Part shown: positions 51,408 to 61,705 of the stretch, in pieces
Numbering within the stretch: the stretch's first letter is position 1
Layout: every line of letters begins with the position of its first letter
NCBI RefSeq assembly: GCF_014705655.1
Contig: NZ_JACXIY010000030.1
Span: 1 to 64,000 of the forward strand
DNA length: 64,000 nt
Direction of reading: 5' to 3'
Source of the DNA: Paenibacillus arenilitoris
GTDB taxonomy: Bacteria > Bacillota > Bacilli > Paenibacillales > Paenibacillaceae
Position numbers and translations under genes: made by a program
The notes under the pieces: generated by a model
Database searches by the model: none
What the model was told of the DNA's origin: nothing
What the model saw: only the letters and a program-made list of their open reading frames with translations

Positions 51408-54191
51408 TTATCTCGCGGCGGATTGCGAGCTGAGCGGCCACTTCGTTTTCGGATTTTTTTTCTTGGTCGAGCCGAGCACGCTGCCGATGCCCATGACGAA
51501 GGTCGGAATGCCCGCGGCCACGAAGACGAGGCACCATTCCCTGAATCCGATCGGAACGGTTTTGAAGATCGGCTGCAGCGCTTCGATGTATAGCACGCCG
51601 AGCATCAGAAGCAGCGACGACACGACGGCAAGCACCAAATATTTGTTCTGCAGCGGGTTCCGATGGAAGATCGAGCGCGAGCTCCTGCAGTCGAATACGT
51701 GGATGAGCTGGGCCATGACGAGCGTCGCGAACGCGACCGTCTGCGCCTCCATCAGCTGCGAGGCGCTTCCCGGCGCCTGACGGAGCGTTATCCAGAACGC
51801 GCCGAGCGTACATACGCCGATCAAGATGCCGCGGCTGATGATTTTCCAGCCGAGCCTGCGCGAGAAGATGCTCTCCTTCGCCGAGCGGGGCTTTTGCTGC
51901 ATCAGGTCCTTCTCCGCCTGATCCACGCCGAGCGCCATCGCCGGCAAGCCGTCGGTGACCAGGTTCACCCATAGAATTTGAATCGGGACGAGCGGCAGCG
52001 GCAGTCCGGCCATCATCGCGAGGAACATGACCAAAATCTCGCCGACGTTCGAAGCAAGCAAATAGCGGATGAACTTGCGTATATTTTCGTAGATGCCCCG
52101 GCCTTCCTCGATCGCCGCCACGATCGTCGAGAAATTGTCGTCGCTCAGCACGAGCGCCGAAGCTTCCTTCGACACGTCCGTGCCCGTAATGCCCATGGCG
52201 ATGCCGATGTCGGCCGCCTTGATCGCCGGCGCGTCGTTCACCCCGTCGCCGGTCATCGCCACGACATGCCCTTGGCGCTGCAGCGCCTTGACGATCCGCA
52301 GCTTATGCTCAGGCGACACGCGGGCATAGACGTAAATGTTGTCCACGAGGCGGTCAAGCTGCTCGTCGCTCATCGCCTCCAGCTGCTTGCCGCTCATCGC
52401 AATGCCCCCGCGCGGCATAATGCCGAGCTGCGAGGCGATCGCCTCGGCCGTCAGCTGGTGGTCACCCGTAATCATGACCGTCTTGATGCCGGCACGGCGG
52501 CATGTCGCGATCGCTTCCTTCACCTCGCGGCGCGGCGGGTCGATCATGCCGGTCAAGCCGACGAACACGAGCTGGCATTCGGCGTCGCTCTCCGTCTCGC
52601 AAGTCTCGCTAGCGCGAAGATCGCGATAGGCGAACCCGAGCACGCGCAGCGCGGACTGCGCCATCGCCTCCGCCGCCTCCGCGCATTTGCGCTTAAGCGT
52701 GGCGGTGAAAGGCACGACCTTGCCGTCCCAGAGGACGTACGTGCAATGCTCCATCAGCATGTCCGGCGCGCCCTTCGTGCAGACAAGCCTGCCGCCCTGA
52801 TGCGCGACGACGACCGACATCCGCTTCCGCTCCGAATCGAACGGAAACTCCTTCTCGCGCTTGTAGAGCGGCTCGAGCGACTTGGCGGACGAGCCGAGCT
52901 TGGCCGCCAGCACGGCGAGCGCCCCTTCCGTCGGGTCCCCCTTGAGCTGCCATTCCTCCTGCGGTTCCTTGCTCTTCCTCTTCTTCGGCTCTTCCGCATC
53001 CAGCTTGACGAGCTGTGCGTTGTTGCACAAGGCGCTTATTTGCAGCAGCCGTTTGATCGACTGATCGTGCTTGACGTCGAGCGTCTTGCCGTCCTCGAAC
53101 ATCGAACCGGTCGGCTCGTAACCCTCCCCGCTGACTTCGAGCCGCCGCCCGCCGATCCATGCGTGGGTAACGGTCATTTTGTTCTGCGTCAGCGTGCCGG
53201 TTTTGTCCGAGCAGATGACCGACGCGCAGCCGAGCGTCTCGACGGACGGCAGCTTCCTCACGATCGCCTTCCGCTTGATCATCCGCTGCACGCCGAGCGC
53301 GAGCGCGATCGTGACGATGGCCGGCAGCCCTTCCGGAATGGCGGCTACCGCCAGGCTGACGCCGGCCAGGAACATGCCGTAAGCCGGCTGGCCGTGCAAA
53401 ATGCCCGCCACGACGACCAATACCGTCAAGGCGACCGCGACGACGATCAATATTTTGCCCAGCTGCTCCAGCCGGTGCTGAAGCGGCGTTTCCATCGATT
53501 CCGTCTGCTCGATGAGGCCGGCGATTTTGCCCATCTCGGTATCCATGCCCGTCCGGATGACGACGCCTTTGGCCGTTCCCCTCGTAACCATCGTGCCCAT
53601 GAAGCCGGTATTGCGCTGATCGCCGAGCGGCAGGTCGGGTTCCGAAATGACCGCGGCGTGCTTGCCCACCGGAACCGACTCGCCGGTAAGCGCCGACTCC
53701 TCGACGTAGCAGCTGTTCGCTTCAAGCAGCCGCACGTCGGCGGGGATGCGGTCGCCGCTCTCGAGATGGACGATGTCGCCCTTCACCAGCTCCTTCGCCG
53801 GAATCGTCGCCAGCTCGCCGCCCCGCATCACCTTCGCCGACGGCGCGGACAGTTCCTTGAGCGCGCGCAGCGACCGCTCCGCGCGGAATTCCTGGGCGAA
53901 GCCGAGCGCCGCGTTCAGGACGATGATCGCGACGATCGTGATCGCGTCCAAGTATTCGCCGAGCAGGCCGGAGATTAAGGTCGCCCCCATCAAGACGAGC
54001 ACCATAAAATCTTTGAATTGATTCAAGAACAGCATGATCGGCGAAACGCGCTTGCCCTCCGACAGCTCGTTCCTCCCGTGCTCCGCGAGCCGCTTCGCCG
54101 CTTCGGACGCCGTCAGCCCCTGATCCGGGGAGCTGGCTAACGCTTCGACCAACTCGGACTTCCCCATTTGGTGCCATTTCACTTGTTCCAT
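51408..54191 (-). CDS. Calcium-type cation-transporting P-type ATPase (YloB-like)
   Basis: The protein has 927 residues, SERCA-like. Phosphorylated Asp329 is in [19 protein letters not shown] (286-290) in helix M4, TGES (169-172) and the hinge [11 protein letters not shown] are intact, with ten membrane helices. The N-terminal cation ATPase domain starts [19 protein letters not shown]. subtilis YloB pumps calcium and aids spore germination. A charged insert [12 protein letters not shown] sits in the nucleotide domain. The ATG follows GGGAGGGAG; it is divergent from fbpA as in the ylo cluster. Confidence 0.94.
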   Translation of the reverse strand: MEQVKWHQMGKSELVEALASSPDQGLTASEAAKRLAEHGRNELSEGKRVSPIMLFLNQFKDFMVLVLMGATLISGLLGEYLDAITIVAIIVLNAALGFAQEFRAERSLRALKELSAPSAKVMRGGELATIPAKELVKGDIVHLESGDRIPADVRLLEANSCYVEESALTGESVPVGKHAAVISEPDLPLGDQRNTGFMGTMVTRGTAKGVVIRTGMDTEMGKIAGLIEQTESMETPLQHRLEQLGKILIVVAVALTVLVVVAGILHGQPAYGMFLAGVSLAVAAIPEGLPAIVTIALALGVQRMIKRKAIVRKLPSVETLGCASVICSDKTGTLTQNKMTVTHAWIGGRRLEVSGEGYEPTGSMFEDGKTLDVKHDQSIKRLLQISALCNNAQLVKLDAEEPKKRKSKEPQEEWQLKGDPTEGALAVLAAKLGSSAKSLEPLYKREKEFPFDSERKRMSVVVAHQGGRLVCTKGAPDMLMEHCTYVLWDGKVVPFTATLKRKCAEAAEAMAQSALRVLGFAYRDLRASETCETESDAECQLVFVGLTGMIDPPRREVKEAIATCRRAGIKTVMITGDHQLTAEAIASQLGIMPRGGIAMSGKQLEAMSDEQLDRLVDNIYVYARVSPEHKLRIVKALQRQGHVVAMTGDGVNDAPAIKAADIGIAMGITGTDVSKEASALVLSDDNFSTIVAAIEEGRGIYENIRKFIRYLLASNVGEILVMFLAMMAGLPLPLVPIQILWVNLVTDGLPAMALGVDQAEKDLMQQKPRSAKESIFSRRLGWKIISRGILIGVCTLGAFWITLRQAPGSASQLMEAQTVAFATLVMAQLIHVFDCRSSRSIFHRNPLQNKYLVLAVVSSLLLMLGVLYIEALQPIFKTVPIGFREWCLVFVAAGIPTFVMGIGSVLGSTKKKNPKTKWPLSSQSAAR

Positions 54192-54370
54192 GGTATAACT
54201 CCCTCCCGTGATATGCAGAGCCAAGCGACAACGGCGCAGGCCCTTCGGACAGCCCTTCTGTGGTAAATGTATTCGGACAGCCCGTAAAATATCCCAACAA
54301 GGGCTTAAGTTTTTGTCCCAACTATGGCATGATAGAAGCAGACTGTTTGAGAAGGAAGGAACGATACAAC

Positions 54371-56116
54371 ATGGCACTCGACGGCATCGTGACCCATGCG
54401 ATCGCGCAAGATTTGCAGCGCTGCGTAGGGGCGCGTATCCATAAAATCCACCAGCCGACCGAGCACGAGCTCGTGCTCGGCATCCGCGGCGCGGGCATGC
54501 AGGGCAGGCTGCTGCTGTCCGCGAACCCGACTTATCCGCGCGTCCATTGGACGACCGCTAGCTACGTCAATCCTCTGGAAGCGCCGATGTTCTGCATGCT
54601 GCTCCGGAAATACTGCGAGGGAGGCGTCATCGAATCCGTTAAGCAAATCGGACGCGAGCGCATCCTTCATATTGAAGTCAAGCACCGCGACGAGCTCGGC
54701 GACCTGTCGAACAAAACGATCGTCGTCGAAATTATGGGCCGCCACAGCAACATTATTTTGATGGACCCCGCGACCGGCTTGATCCATGACGGCATCCACC
54801 ACGTCACGCCCGCGATCAGCAGCTACCGGATCGTCATGCCCGGCAGCACTTACACGGCTCCGCCCGAACAAGGCAAATCCGACCCGCTCTCGCTGCTGAC
54901 CGAGCGGCAGTTTGCGGACGCACTCGGAACTTCGGACGAAGCGGCGCCGCCGCATAAGCGGCTCGTCGACTCGCTCAGCGGCTTCAGCCCGCTGCTTGCC
55001 AAGGAGCTCGTGTTTCGGGCGAAGGCAGGAGGCGAGACCGCGGGTATCGCCGATTTGTGGAACGTATTCGCCGGCTTTGCGGAGGAAGTGAGGGAAGGAC
55101 GGTTCGCGCCGGCGATCGTGATCGAGGAGCATAGCGGCAAAGCTTACTTCTCGATTACGAAGCTGACGCATATCGAGGGGGAAAGGACCGAATATCCTGA
55201 TGTGAGCGCTTGCCTCGAAGCGTTCTACGGCGACAAAGCCGAGCGGGATACGGTGAAGCAGCGCGCGGCAGACCTGATCCGGTTCGTCCAGAACGAGAAG
55301 GCGAAGAACATCGCGAAGATCGGCAAGCTCGAGGACACGCTCGCCGGCGCGAAGGACGCTGAGAAATACCGGGTGCTCGGCGAGCTGCTTACCGCCTACA
55401 TGCATCAGATCGACCGCGGCGACGGCTCGGTAACGCTGGTGAACTTTTATGACGAGGAGCAGGCGGAGGTGACGATCGAGCTTGACCCTCAGCTTTCGCC
55501 GTCCGACAACGCCCAGCGATATTTCCGCCGCTATACGAAGCATAAGAACAGCCTGTCCGTCGTGGCCGAGCAGATGGAGATCGCGCGCGCGGAAATTCAA
55601 TATTTCGAGGCGCTGCTTCAGCAGCTGGACAACGCCTCGCTCGCCGATATCGGCGAAATCCGCGACGAGCTTGTCGAGCAGGGCTACATGAAGGATCGCG
55701 CGCGGCGCGGACCGAAGAAGAAAAAATCGCTACGTCCGGCCCTTCTGTGCTATACGTCCTCCGAAGGCGCAGCCGTGTACGTCGGCAAGAACAACACGCA
55801 AAACGAATATTTGACGAACCGCCTCGCGGCGCCTTCCGATACTTGGCTGCATACGAAGGATATTCCGGGATCGCATGTCGTCATCCGGGGAAGCGACTTC
55901 GGCAACGCGACGCTCGAGGAAGCGGCCATGCTCGCGGCGCATTACAGCCAGGCGCGGGAGTCCAGCTCCGTGCCCGTCGATTACACGACGATCCGCCATG
56001 TCCGCAAGCCAAGCGGGGCTAAGCCCGGCTTCGTCATCTACGACAATCAGAAGACGCTATTCGTCACGCCGGACGACCAGCGCATTAAATCGCTTGCCTA
56101 TGTAACCAAGGCGTAA
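54371..56116 (+). CDS. rqcH: Rqc2-like NFACT protein RqcH/FbpA (YloA)
   Basis: The protein has 581 residues. It adds alanine tails to peptides stuck on 50S subunits. The NFACT-N domain begins MALDGIVTHAIAQDLQ, a long coiled coil spans about 260-420, and NFACT-R carries the DTWLHTKDIPGSHVVIRG motif. It is also annotated as fibronectin-binding protein FbpA in older work. The ATG lies behind GGAAGGA; upstream in-frame codons lie in the promoter gap. Confidence 0.95.
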   Translation: MALDGIVTHAIAQDLQRCVGARIHKIHQPTEHELVLGIRGAGMQGRLLLSANPTYPRVHWTTASYVNPLEAPMFCMLLRKYCEGGVIESVKQIGRERILHIEVKHRDELGDLSNKTIVVEIMGRHSNIILMDPATGLIHDGIHHVTPAISSYRIVMPGSTYTAPPEQGKSDPLSLLTERQFADALGTSDEAAPPHKRLVDSLSGFSPLLAKELVFRAKAGGETAGIADLWNVFAGFAEEVREGRFAPAIVIEEHSGKAYFSITKLTHIEGERTEYPDVSACLEAFYGDKAERDTVKQRAADLIRFVQNEKAKNIAKIGKLEDTLAGAKDAEKYRVLGELLTAYMHQIDRGDGSVTLVNFYDEEQAEVTIELDPQLSPSDNAQRYFRRYTKHKNSLSVVAEQMEIARAEIQYFEALLQQLDNASLADIGEIRDELVEQGYMKDRARRGPKKKKSLRPALLCYTSSEGAAVYVGKNNTQNEYLTNRLAAPSDTWLHTKDIPGSHVVIRGSDFGNATLEEAAMLAAHYSQARESSSVPVDYTTIRHVRKPSGAKPGFVIYDNQKTLFVTPDDQRIKSLAYVTKA

Positions 56117-56186
56117 GGAAAGCCTCACGAAAGCAAAGTCTGCCGGCTCGGCGGCAAATCGTAAAAATGGCGGTGCCAGTACTATC

Positions 56187-56217
56187 TGGACCGCTGTTTA
56201 AACAATAGATCGGTCCA
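56187..56217 (+). terminator. Possible hairpin after rqcH
   Basis: TGGACCG (56187-56193) pairs with CGGTCCA (56211-56217) across a 17-nt loop; the tail is AAATAAATA rather than T-rich. Confidence 0.3.
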
Positions 56218-56225
56218 AATAAATA

Positions 56226-56267
56226 GAGCTGTCCCGTCGGTCGCTTCAAGACCGATTAAGACAACTC
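56226..56267 (-). terminator. Two-tier hairpin after PHP-domain gene
   Basis: Outer stem GAGCTGTC / GACAACTC (one mismatch), inner stem TCGGTC / GACCGA with a 7-nt loop. On the minus strand it follows the PHP gene stop and is trailed by TATTTATTT. Confidence 0.45.
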
Positions 56268-56280
56268 CAGCCCCTGCTAT

Positions 56281-57144
56281 TTAATTGGAAGGCTTAAGCC
56301 TGTCCAGCACCTCGGTCGAAACCGTGCGGCTCCCTACCGCGCCATGGAAAACTTGCCCCTGGCGCGAGCCGTGAAAATCGGAGCCGCCGGTGACGATCGC
56401 CCCATGCTTCTCCGCAAGCTTGGCGTAACGCTCCTCTTCTTCTTCGGAGTGGTCGGAATGGTACGCCTCGACCCCCTGCGCGCCTTGCCCGAGCAGCTCT
56501 TCGACCAAGGCATCGTCTCCGTACAGCCCCGGATGGGCGATGACGCTCGTGCCGCCCGCTTCCTTGATCCACGCGATCGCCTCAAGCGGATGCACGCGCG
56601 GCGGATTGGCGTAGGCGGCCGCTCCCGCGGCCAAATACCGGTCGAACGCTTCCTTTATGGTCGAGACGGCGCCTTTGCGCACGAGCGCTTCCGCGATATG
56701 GGGGCGGCCGATGCTTCCCTCCTTCGCATGTCGCGATTGGCTGTCCCCGTCCTTCGCCGCGGCCAATACGTCTTCCATCGTTATGGCGATGCCAAGCTCC
56801 TGCAGCTTCCCGACGATCATGGCGTTCCGCTGCTCCCGAGTGCCGCGCAGGCCGGCCAAGCGCGCCAGCCACCGTTCGTCCTTGTTGTTCGTGTAATAGC
56901 CAAGAATATGGATGTCCTTGCCGCCTGCCACCGTGCTCACTTCGACGCCCGGCACGACGGCTATCCCGATACGCCCGCCCTCGATCACGGCCGCCTCCAC
57001 CCCGGCTACCGTATCGTGATCGGTGATCGCCACGGCCGCGAGTCCCGCCTCCTTCGCGAGACGGACGTTCTCCGCGGGAGACTGCATGCCGTCCGAAGCG
57101 GTCGTATGCGTGTGCAAATCCGCCCTTCCACGCGCTAGAGCCAT
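56281..57144 (-). CDS. PHP-domain phosphoesterase
   Basis: The protein has 287 residues. Metal-binding motifs of the polymerase-and-histidinol-phosphatase fold are visible: ADLHTHTTASDG, AITDHDTVAG, IGRPHIAEAL, IAHPG and GGSDFHG. Such YciV-like stand-alone proteins hydrolyse nucleoside or oligonucleotide phosphates. It overlaps the LysR-type gene by 10 bp, so the two are co-transcribed. Confidence 0.9.
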   Translation of the reverse strand: MALARGRADLHTHTTASDGMQSPAENVRLAKEAGLAAVAITDHDTVAGVEAAVIEGGRIGIAVVPGVEVSTVAGGKDIHILGYYTNNKDERWLARLAGLRGTREQRNAMIVGKLQELGIAITMEDVLAAAKDGDSQSRHAKEGSIGRPHIAEALVRKGAVSTIKEAFDRYLAAGAAAYANPPRVHPLEAIAWIKEAGGTSVIAHPGLYGDDALVEELLGQGAQGVEAYHSDHSEEEEERYAKLAEKHGAIVTGGSDFHGSRQGQVFHGAVGSRTVSTEVLDRLKPSN

Positions 57145-58046
57145 TGGTTCAAATTCCTCTCTCTCAAAAAGGTTAAAAAGGTAACCGCCGAAATCGGAAG
57201 CAGCGCGGACTTCAAATAGATCGAATAAAATTGCCGCTTAAACTTCGTATCCGTAATTTTGACCATGCGGATAAGGCCAAGCGCGACTTCGTGCTTCACG
57301 GACGAGGCGGACACGAAGGAGATGCCGAGTCCCGCTTCGACGGCCGACTTTACCGCGCCCGTGCTCCCAAGCTCCATGACGATCTTCATGGCGGCGGGAT
57401 CGATGTTCTTCTCCCGGAGCTGCTCCTCCATGACGAGACGCGTCCCCGAGCCCTGCTCGCGCAGGACGAACGGGTATTCCATCACTTCCTCCAGGCTGAC
57501 CGAGGAGCGGCTCGCGAGCGGATGGTCCTTGGAGACGATGAGCCGCAGTTCGTCGCTCATGACCGCTTCCATATGCATGTCCGGATGATTGACGGGAGCC
57601 TCGATCAAACCGAAATTCAGCTGATGGTTCAGGATGTCTTCCATGATTTGGGACGTATTCATCACCTTCATGCTGATCGCGATATGCGGGTATTCCTGGC
57701 CGAACGGGCCGAGCAGCCTTGGCAAAATATATTCGCCGATCGTCAGGCTGGACCCCAGCTGCAGCCGTCCTTTCAGCTGCTTCGTGAATGTGGACATCGC
57801 TTGATCCGTGTCGCGGATCAGGTCGATGCTGCGCTGCGCGTAAGGCATGAGCGCCCTGCCGGCTTCCGTCAGCTCGATCCGCTTGGTCGACCGCTGGAGC
57901 AGCTTCGTGCCGAAATAATCCTCCAGCGACTGTACCTGCATCGTCACGGCCGGCTGGGTCATATGTAAGGATTGCGCGGCGGCCGAGAAGCTGCCCCGTT
58001 CCGCAACCGTGTAAAAAATATGGAGCTGGTGAAAATTCAGTGCCAT
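57135..58046 (-). CDS. LysR-family transcriptional regulator
   Basis: The protein has 303 residues. N-terminal HTH (LHIFYTVAERGSFSAAAQSLHMTQPAVTMQVQSLEDYFGTKLLQR), then the effector domain (about 88-300: GRLQLGSSLTIGEYILPRLL). It resembles CysL/YwfK-type regulators of sulfur or nitrogen genes. No divergent target gene is next to it; the co-transcribed PHP protein may be linked. The inducer is unknown. Confidence 0.88.
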   Translation of the reverse strand: MALNFHQLHIFYTVAERGSFSAAAQSLHMTQPAVTMQVQSLEDYFGTKLLQRSTKRIELTEAGRALMPYAQRSIDLIRDTDQAMSTFTKQLKGRLQLGSSLTIGEYILPRLLGPFGQEYPHIAISMKVMNTSQIMEDILNHQLNFGLIEAPVNHPDMHMEAVMSDELRLIVSKDHPLASRSSVSLEEVMEYPFVLREQGSGTRLVMEEQLREKNIDPAAMKIVMELGSTGAVKSAVEAGLGISFVSASSVKHEVALGLIRMVKITDTKFKRQFYSIYLKSALLPISAVTFLTFLRERNLNQWL

Positions 58047-58114
58047 CGTTCAAACCATCCTTTCTTCTGTCGTTATTATACTACAACCCACTTTGGAATT
58101 CGCATAAACGCCAT

Positions 58115-58149
58115 AAAAAAAAGCGCTCAATCTTTTCAGATTTTACGCT
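58115..58149 (-). terminator. Terminator after the 145-residue gene
   Basis: On the minus strand AGCG-TAAAATCT-GAAA-AGATTGA-GCGCT (one asymmetric loop) is followed by eight T residues (58115-58122 in complement). Confidence 0.6.
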
Positions 58150-58178
58150 CGATCCTTTTAATTCATCCGTTACGGCGC

Positions 58179-58616
58179 TTATTTGCGCTTCCTGCTGCTC
58201 TTCACGAGCGTCATTCGGCGCGAATGCCTCAGCCAGGAGTAGTAGGATTTCAAATCCCTCAGTTCGATCGTTTCCGACATGCGTCCGAGGAAGGTGACGA
58301 CGATCATTTTATGTAACGGGTTGCCGATAATGTCGGTCTCCGAGAGAGACTCGGTGAATTCGGCGACGAAGACGAGGTCGTCGTCGATTAAGTATACGTC
58401 CTGCTCGTTGCGATAATACGGCTCGATCCGGCCTTGCTTCAAACATTCCCACATAAATTCGGCGATATCCTCGAAGCCCGTTTTCTCGCTTTCGATTCGG
58501 TCAAGCCACCGGCTTTTGGCATGGTTCGTAATGACGATGTCCGCCACTTTCTTATCCCCAAGATCGACATAAAACGACTCGTACGTATTCCATCTTTTCG
58601 TCATTTTATCTTTCAT
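58179..58616 (-). CDS. Conserved hypothetical protein
   Basis: The protein has 145 residues, soluble and acidic then basic. DIVITNHAKSRWLDRIESEKTGFEDIAEFMWECLKQGRIEPYY and DVYLIDDDLVFVAEF with the basic tail KSSRKRK suggest a small globular fold; the HAKSRWLDRI segment recalls toxin-like RelE/DUF4258 proteins, but no active-site match is clear. The start at ATG 58616 follows GGAGTAGG. Flanking genes (ylbG, lysR) give no hint. Confidence 0.6.
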   Translation of the reverse strand: MKDKMTKRWNTYESFYVDLGDKKVADIVITNHAKSRWLDRIESEKTGFEDIAEFMWECLKQGRIEPYYRNEQDVYLIDDDLVFVAEFTESLSETDIIGNPLHKMIVVTFLGRMSETIELRDLKSYYSWLRHSRRMTLVKSSRKRK

Positions 58617-58749
58617 CCCGCAACCTACTCCTTCCAAGGAACCAGGGCTTTTATACTATTCACTTACGTACATTTTACCACGATTGTCCGATATTACAAC
58701 ATTAAAATAAAGTCGGACCATATATGTAAATTTTTGGTTGTTTATAAAT

Positions 58750-58790
58750 AAAAAAACCGCTTCCCGGCGCCGTTACATGCCAAGAAGCGT
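58750..58790 (-). terminator. ylbG terminator
   Basis: On the minus strand CGCTTC...GAAGCG stem with a 20-nt loop, then GTTTTTTT. Confidence 0.7.
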
Positions 58791-58808
58791 ATTGTTCGTA
58801 AACCTTTA

Positions 58809-59072
58809 TTACAAGCTGTAGGTCCTTGTTTTGTCTTCGGTGTCCTTGCTGTACTCGGTCTTGAGCTCGTTCCGGTAGGAGCGCTCGATCTTGCGGACAT
58901 ACGGAAGCTTCCCCATCTGCCGGACGGATTCCTCCGAGCGCTCCGCGTTCATGTACATCACGACGTAATGCATCTTGCGCGACATATAATGAACCGTGCC
59001 GAATCGTTCAAGCGACCTTGCCGCCTTCAAATCGCTTACCCATACGATATAACCCGTTCTCTCCGGTAACAT
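58809..59072 (-). CDS. ylbG: YlbG-family protein (DUF2129)
   Basis: The protein has 87 residues. TGYIVWVSDLKAARSLERFGTVHYMSRKMHYVVMYMN and VRKIERSYRNELKTEY match YlbG, a small cytoplasmic protein of unknown function found next to ylbF. GGAGGGATGAG precedes the ATG. It is 22 bp after ylbF. Confidence 0.9.
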   Translation of the reverse strand: MLPERTGYIVWVSDLKAARSLERFGTVHYMSRKMHYVVMYMNAERSEESVRQMGKLPYVRKIERSYRNELKTEYSKDTEDKTRTYSL

Positions 59073-59094
59073 CTCATCCCTCCTGCCCTATCCT

Positions 59095-59583
59095 CTATCC
59101 GCAGCCGCCGCTTCCGCAGCTGCACGAGCCGCCGCTTCCGCAGCCGCCGCCGGCTTTCTCGTTGCCCGGCACCTTAATCGTCTCGGACACCGACTCCGCG
59201 ATCAGGCGCGATACGTCGTACAGCATTTCGTCGACGGCCTGCTCGGCGCTCTTGAACCGGCTGACGCATTCGATCCGGCCAAGCTCGCTTTCGATTTGCT
59301 TCACTTTATCCTTCGCCGCGTTGTAATCGGGATGAAAGCGTCCGAATCGCTCGCATTCGGCGAACAGCTCCTTCGCGTCGGCGAATTTCTTCGACAATCG
59401 CTTGACTTCCTCATCCTCGTTAACAACTGACTTCCAATATAAATATTCGGCAACTTCCGCCGACTGATTGATCCAATCCCCCAGTTCGTAAGCGCAAAGC
59501 ATCAGCGACGCCATATCAAGCGATGAAACGGCGCCATCGGGCAGTTCTTCTCGAACAACCGTCAATTCCTCTGCAGCGGGCAT
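59095..59583 (-). CDS. ylbF: YlbF-family regulator (Y-complex/RNase Y specificity factor)
   Basis: The protein has 162 residues. A helical YlbF/YmcA domain (about 20-140) ends in a Gly/Cys/Ser tail with five cysteines (GGGCGSGGSCSCGSGGCG). In B. subtilis YlbF, YmcA and YaaT form a complex that adjusts RNase Y, competence, biofilm and sporulation, and holds iron-sulfur clusters; the Cys tail here may serve that. The start at ATG 59583 follows AGGTGG; an upstream frame exists without a ribosome site. Confidence 0.88.
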   Translation of the reverse strand: MPAAEELTVVREELPDGAVSSLDMASLMLCAYELGDWINQSAEVAEYLYWKSVVNEDEEVKRLSKKFADAKELFAECERFGRFHPDYNAAKDKVKQIESELGRIECVSRFKSAEQAVDEMLYDVSRLIAESVSETIKVPGNEKAGGGCGSGGSCSCGSGGCG

Positions 59584-59653
59584 TCGTCCACCTCTTTTCC
59601 ATTCGCTAATTCCTACCCTATCATAACATACGCGGCCAGCCAATAGATAGACG

Positions 59654-61705
59654 CTATATTGGGTCCGAACGGCCCGGTATGACGAGCCGCATCTCTTCCC
59701 ACATATCGGGCGTGAGCCGGATCGGCTGCCGTTCCGGCTCGTCCCTCAGCAGCCCGATTACGGCCCAGCCGCCGTCCTTCTGCTCAAGCCGCTCGGGCAC
59801 GAACGACCGAAGCCCTTGCTTCATCCGCAGCTGTACGGGCGTTTGCCATTGCAGCGCCTGCTCGATCAGTTCCTTCCGCGTTGAGGAATGGTACTCCCGC
59901 AGCTGCTTGGTCCACATCGCGGGAATGCTTCCGCGGTTTGCCGCCGAAGCGAGTAGCCGCTCTCTTGCGGCGTTTGCCGCAAGCTCGAAATGGTGCAGCG
60001 GGAACGTTTCGTATACATACGCGAAAGGGGAATCGGTCAGGCATTTCCCGACTTCCCGTTCGGGCCCGGGCGCCGGATCGCCGAACATCACCATATCCGG
60101 ATACGGGCGAGCCTCATCGGCGGCATCCGCAGCCTGCATCCCTTTGCGCGGCGGATACCCCGCTTGCTGAAGCAAACGCCTGATTTCGCCGACATGAGCC
60201 GGATCGACGATGAAAGCGGCGGGTCCCAGCTTCTCGAGAAGCAGCGGAGCAATGACCGGATGGCTCTCGACGATTGCGGCCATTTGCTCGTTATCGCAAC
60301 GAAGCAGAACGGCTTCCGCGAATGAAGTCCGGCAAGCCCGGCTTGTCCAATCCGCGACCATCTCCTCGACCTCCCGCGGAATGCCTTCGCCGCCCGAAGC
60401 ATCGTGCAGGAACCGCCGGATCGATTGCCGCGTCCTGCCGTTCTCCAGCGCCCGGGCGATGCTTGACGCAGTAAGGCGGTAGACGGTAACGCGTTCGTCC
60501 GAAACCCTCTCTGCGAGCAGCTCAAGCTCCCAGCGCGCAGTAAAGGGACATTCGGGCTCCGCGATCAGTTCTCCGCTCGGCTGCACGTTGATCCAGCGAC
60601 GAAAAGGTGCAGCCTGTTCTTCGACAATCGATTTCGCGCCGTCCATGTCCGTATCGATGACCCACTTGAAAAAAAATTGCCGCTCGCCACCGGAACGGCT
60701 CTCCACCCGCTCAAGCCAGCCCAGCGCGTGAAAAAGGGCGCACCACAAACCGGCGGAATCGCGCTCGGCATCCTCTGCCGCAAATGCCGCAATACCGGAC
60801 GAACCGAGAAAACGGGAAACTTCCCTTTCGGCATACCATTCCCCGGCTTTGAGACCGATTATAGCCGCAGCCGCATGTGCGCCGGATCCGCAGGCAGGCA
60901 GCAGCATCGAAAGGCACCAATCGAGCAGCCGCCTCTCCCTCTCTTCCTCATTAAGCTCAAGCCAGCGGCCAAATGCCGGAACGTTCCACCGCAGCGAATC
61001 GGCCGTCGTCATCAGCAGCCCTTCTGCCGATGCCGCCTCTAGTATAAAGGCGGCTTTAAGCGGATAATGCTCGCGATGCGGCCAGTTCAGGCCGAACGGC
61101 AGCAGCTGCCGATCGTCCAGCTCGGCCGACTCCGTCAGCTTCGAGATCGTCTTTTTGTTGAGCGTCCCCTTCGAGGTAAGACCGAGTCCGCATGCCGCAA
61201 GCGCGGCGAAGGCGGACAGCAGCTGGCGCCCGAGCGGCCTGCAATTCGGCTCCATCTCGCCGTTCATCAGCTTCTCCCTTTCTCGCGGCGCGAGCGGCTC
61301 CGGCCGGAACGGAATCATCGCTTGCTGCCACGGGGCGAACGTATCCGGCGGTATAAAGTATAGACTCTCCCCCCACACTTTCCGGACGGCGAACAAGATG
61401 CCCGCTTCCTCCAGCTCGGCCAAGGCGACTTGGCATTCGGCGCCGGATAGGGCGGCATTCCTCCGGATTTCCTTAAGCAGCTTGTCGCCTTCAACGGGCG
61501 TCGCCGCGAATAACCGCAGCATCCAGGCGAGTACGGCCGCCGCGTCCGCGGACAGCCGCGTCGCCGCTTCCCGCACGGCGAGTTTGTCCTTGGCCGCTAC
61601 TTGCCAAGTCATCCCCCGGTGCGCGGCTTCGGTCCAAACGGCGCTGCGCATGAACTGCCCCTGCCTCTCTTCGCCCAGCTTGGCTGCCAAACGATTGATG
61701 TTCAC
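59654..61705 (-). CDS. Helicase-associated protein, partner of XPB-type helicase
   Basis: The protein has 683 residues. The C-terminal third (about 440-560: SIARALENGRTRQSIRRFLHDASGGEGIPREVEEMVADWTSRA) resembles the XPB/Ssl2-like helicase-associated fold; the rest is helical with repeated winged-helix-like segments. The gene starts at GTG, overlapping the helicase stop (GTGA). No nuclease motif is recognised. Likely a regulatory or DNA-binding partner of the helicase. Confidence 0.7.
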   Translation of the reverse strand: MNINRLAAKLGEERQGQFMRSAVWTEAAHRGMTWQVAAKDKLAVREAATRLSADAAAVLAWMLRLFAATPVEGDKLLKEIRRNAALSGAECQVALAELEEAGILFAVRKVWGESLYFIPPDTFAPWQQAMIPFRPEPLAPREREKLMNGEMEPNCRPLGRQLLSAFAALAACGLGLTSKGTLNKKTISKLTESAELDDRQLLPFGLNWPHREHYPLKAAFILEAASAEGLLMTTADSLRWNVPAFGRWLELNEEERERRLLDWCLSMLLPACGSGAHAAAAIIGLKAGEWYAEREVSRFLGSSGIAAFAAEDAERDSAGLWCALFHALGWLERVESRSGGERQFFFKWVIDTDMDGAKSIVEEQAAPFRRWINVQPSGELIAEPECPFTARWELELLAERVSDERVTVYRLTASSIARALENGRTRQSIRRFLHDASGGEGIPREVEEMVADWTSRACRTSFAEAVLLRCDNEQMAAIVESHPVIAPLLLEKLGPAAFIVDPAHVGEIRRLLQQAGYPPRKGMQAADAADEARPYPDMVMFGDPAPGPEREVGKCLTDSPFAYVYETFPLHHFELAANAARERLLASAANRGSIPAMWTKQLREYHSSTRKELIEQALQWQTPVQLRMKQGLRSFVPERLEQKDGGWAVIGLLRDEPERQPIRLTPDMWEEMRLVIPGRSDPI

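Noticed and set aside
51978-53978. 666-codon plus-strand open frame
   Set aside because: Antisense to the well-supported P-type ATPase.
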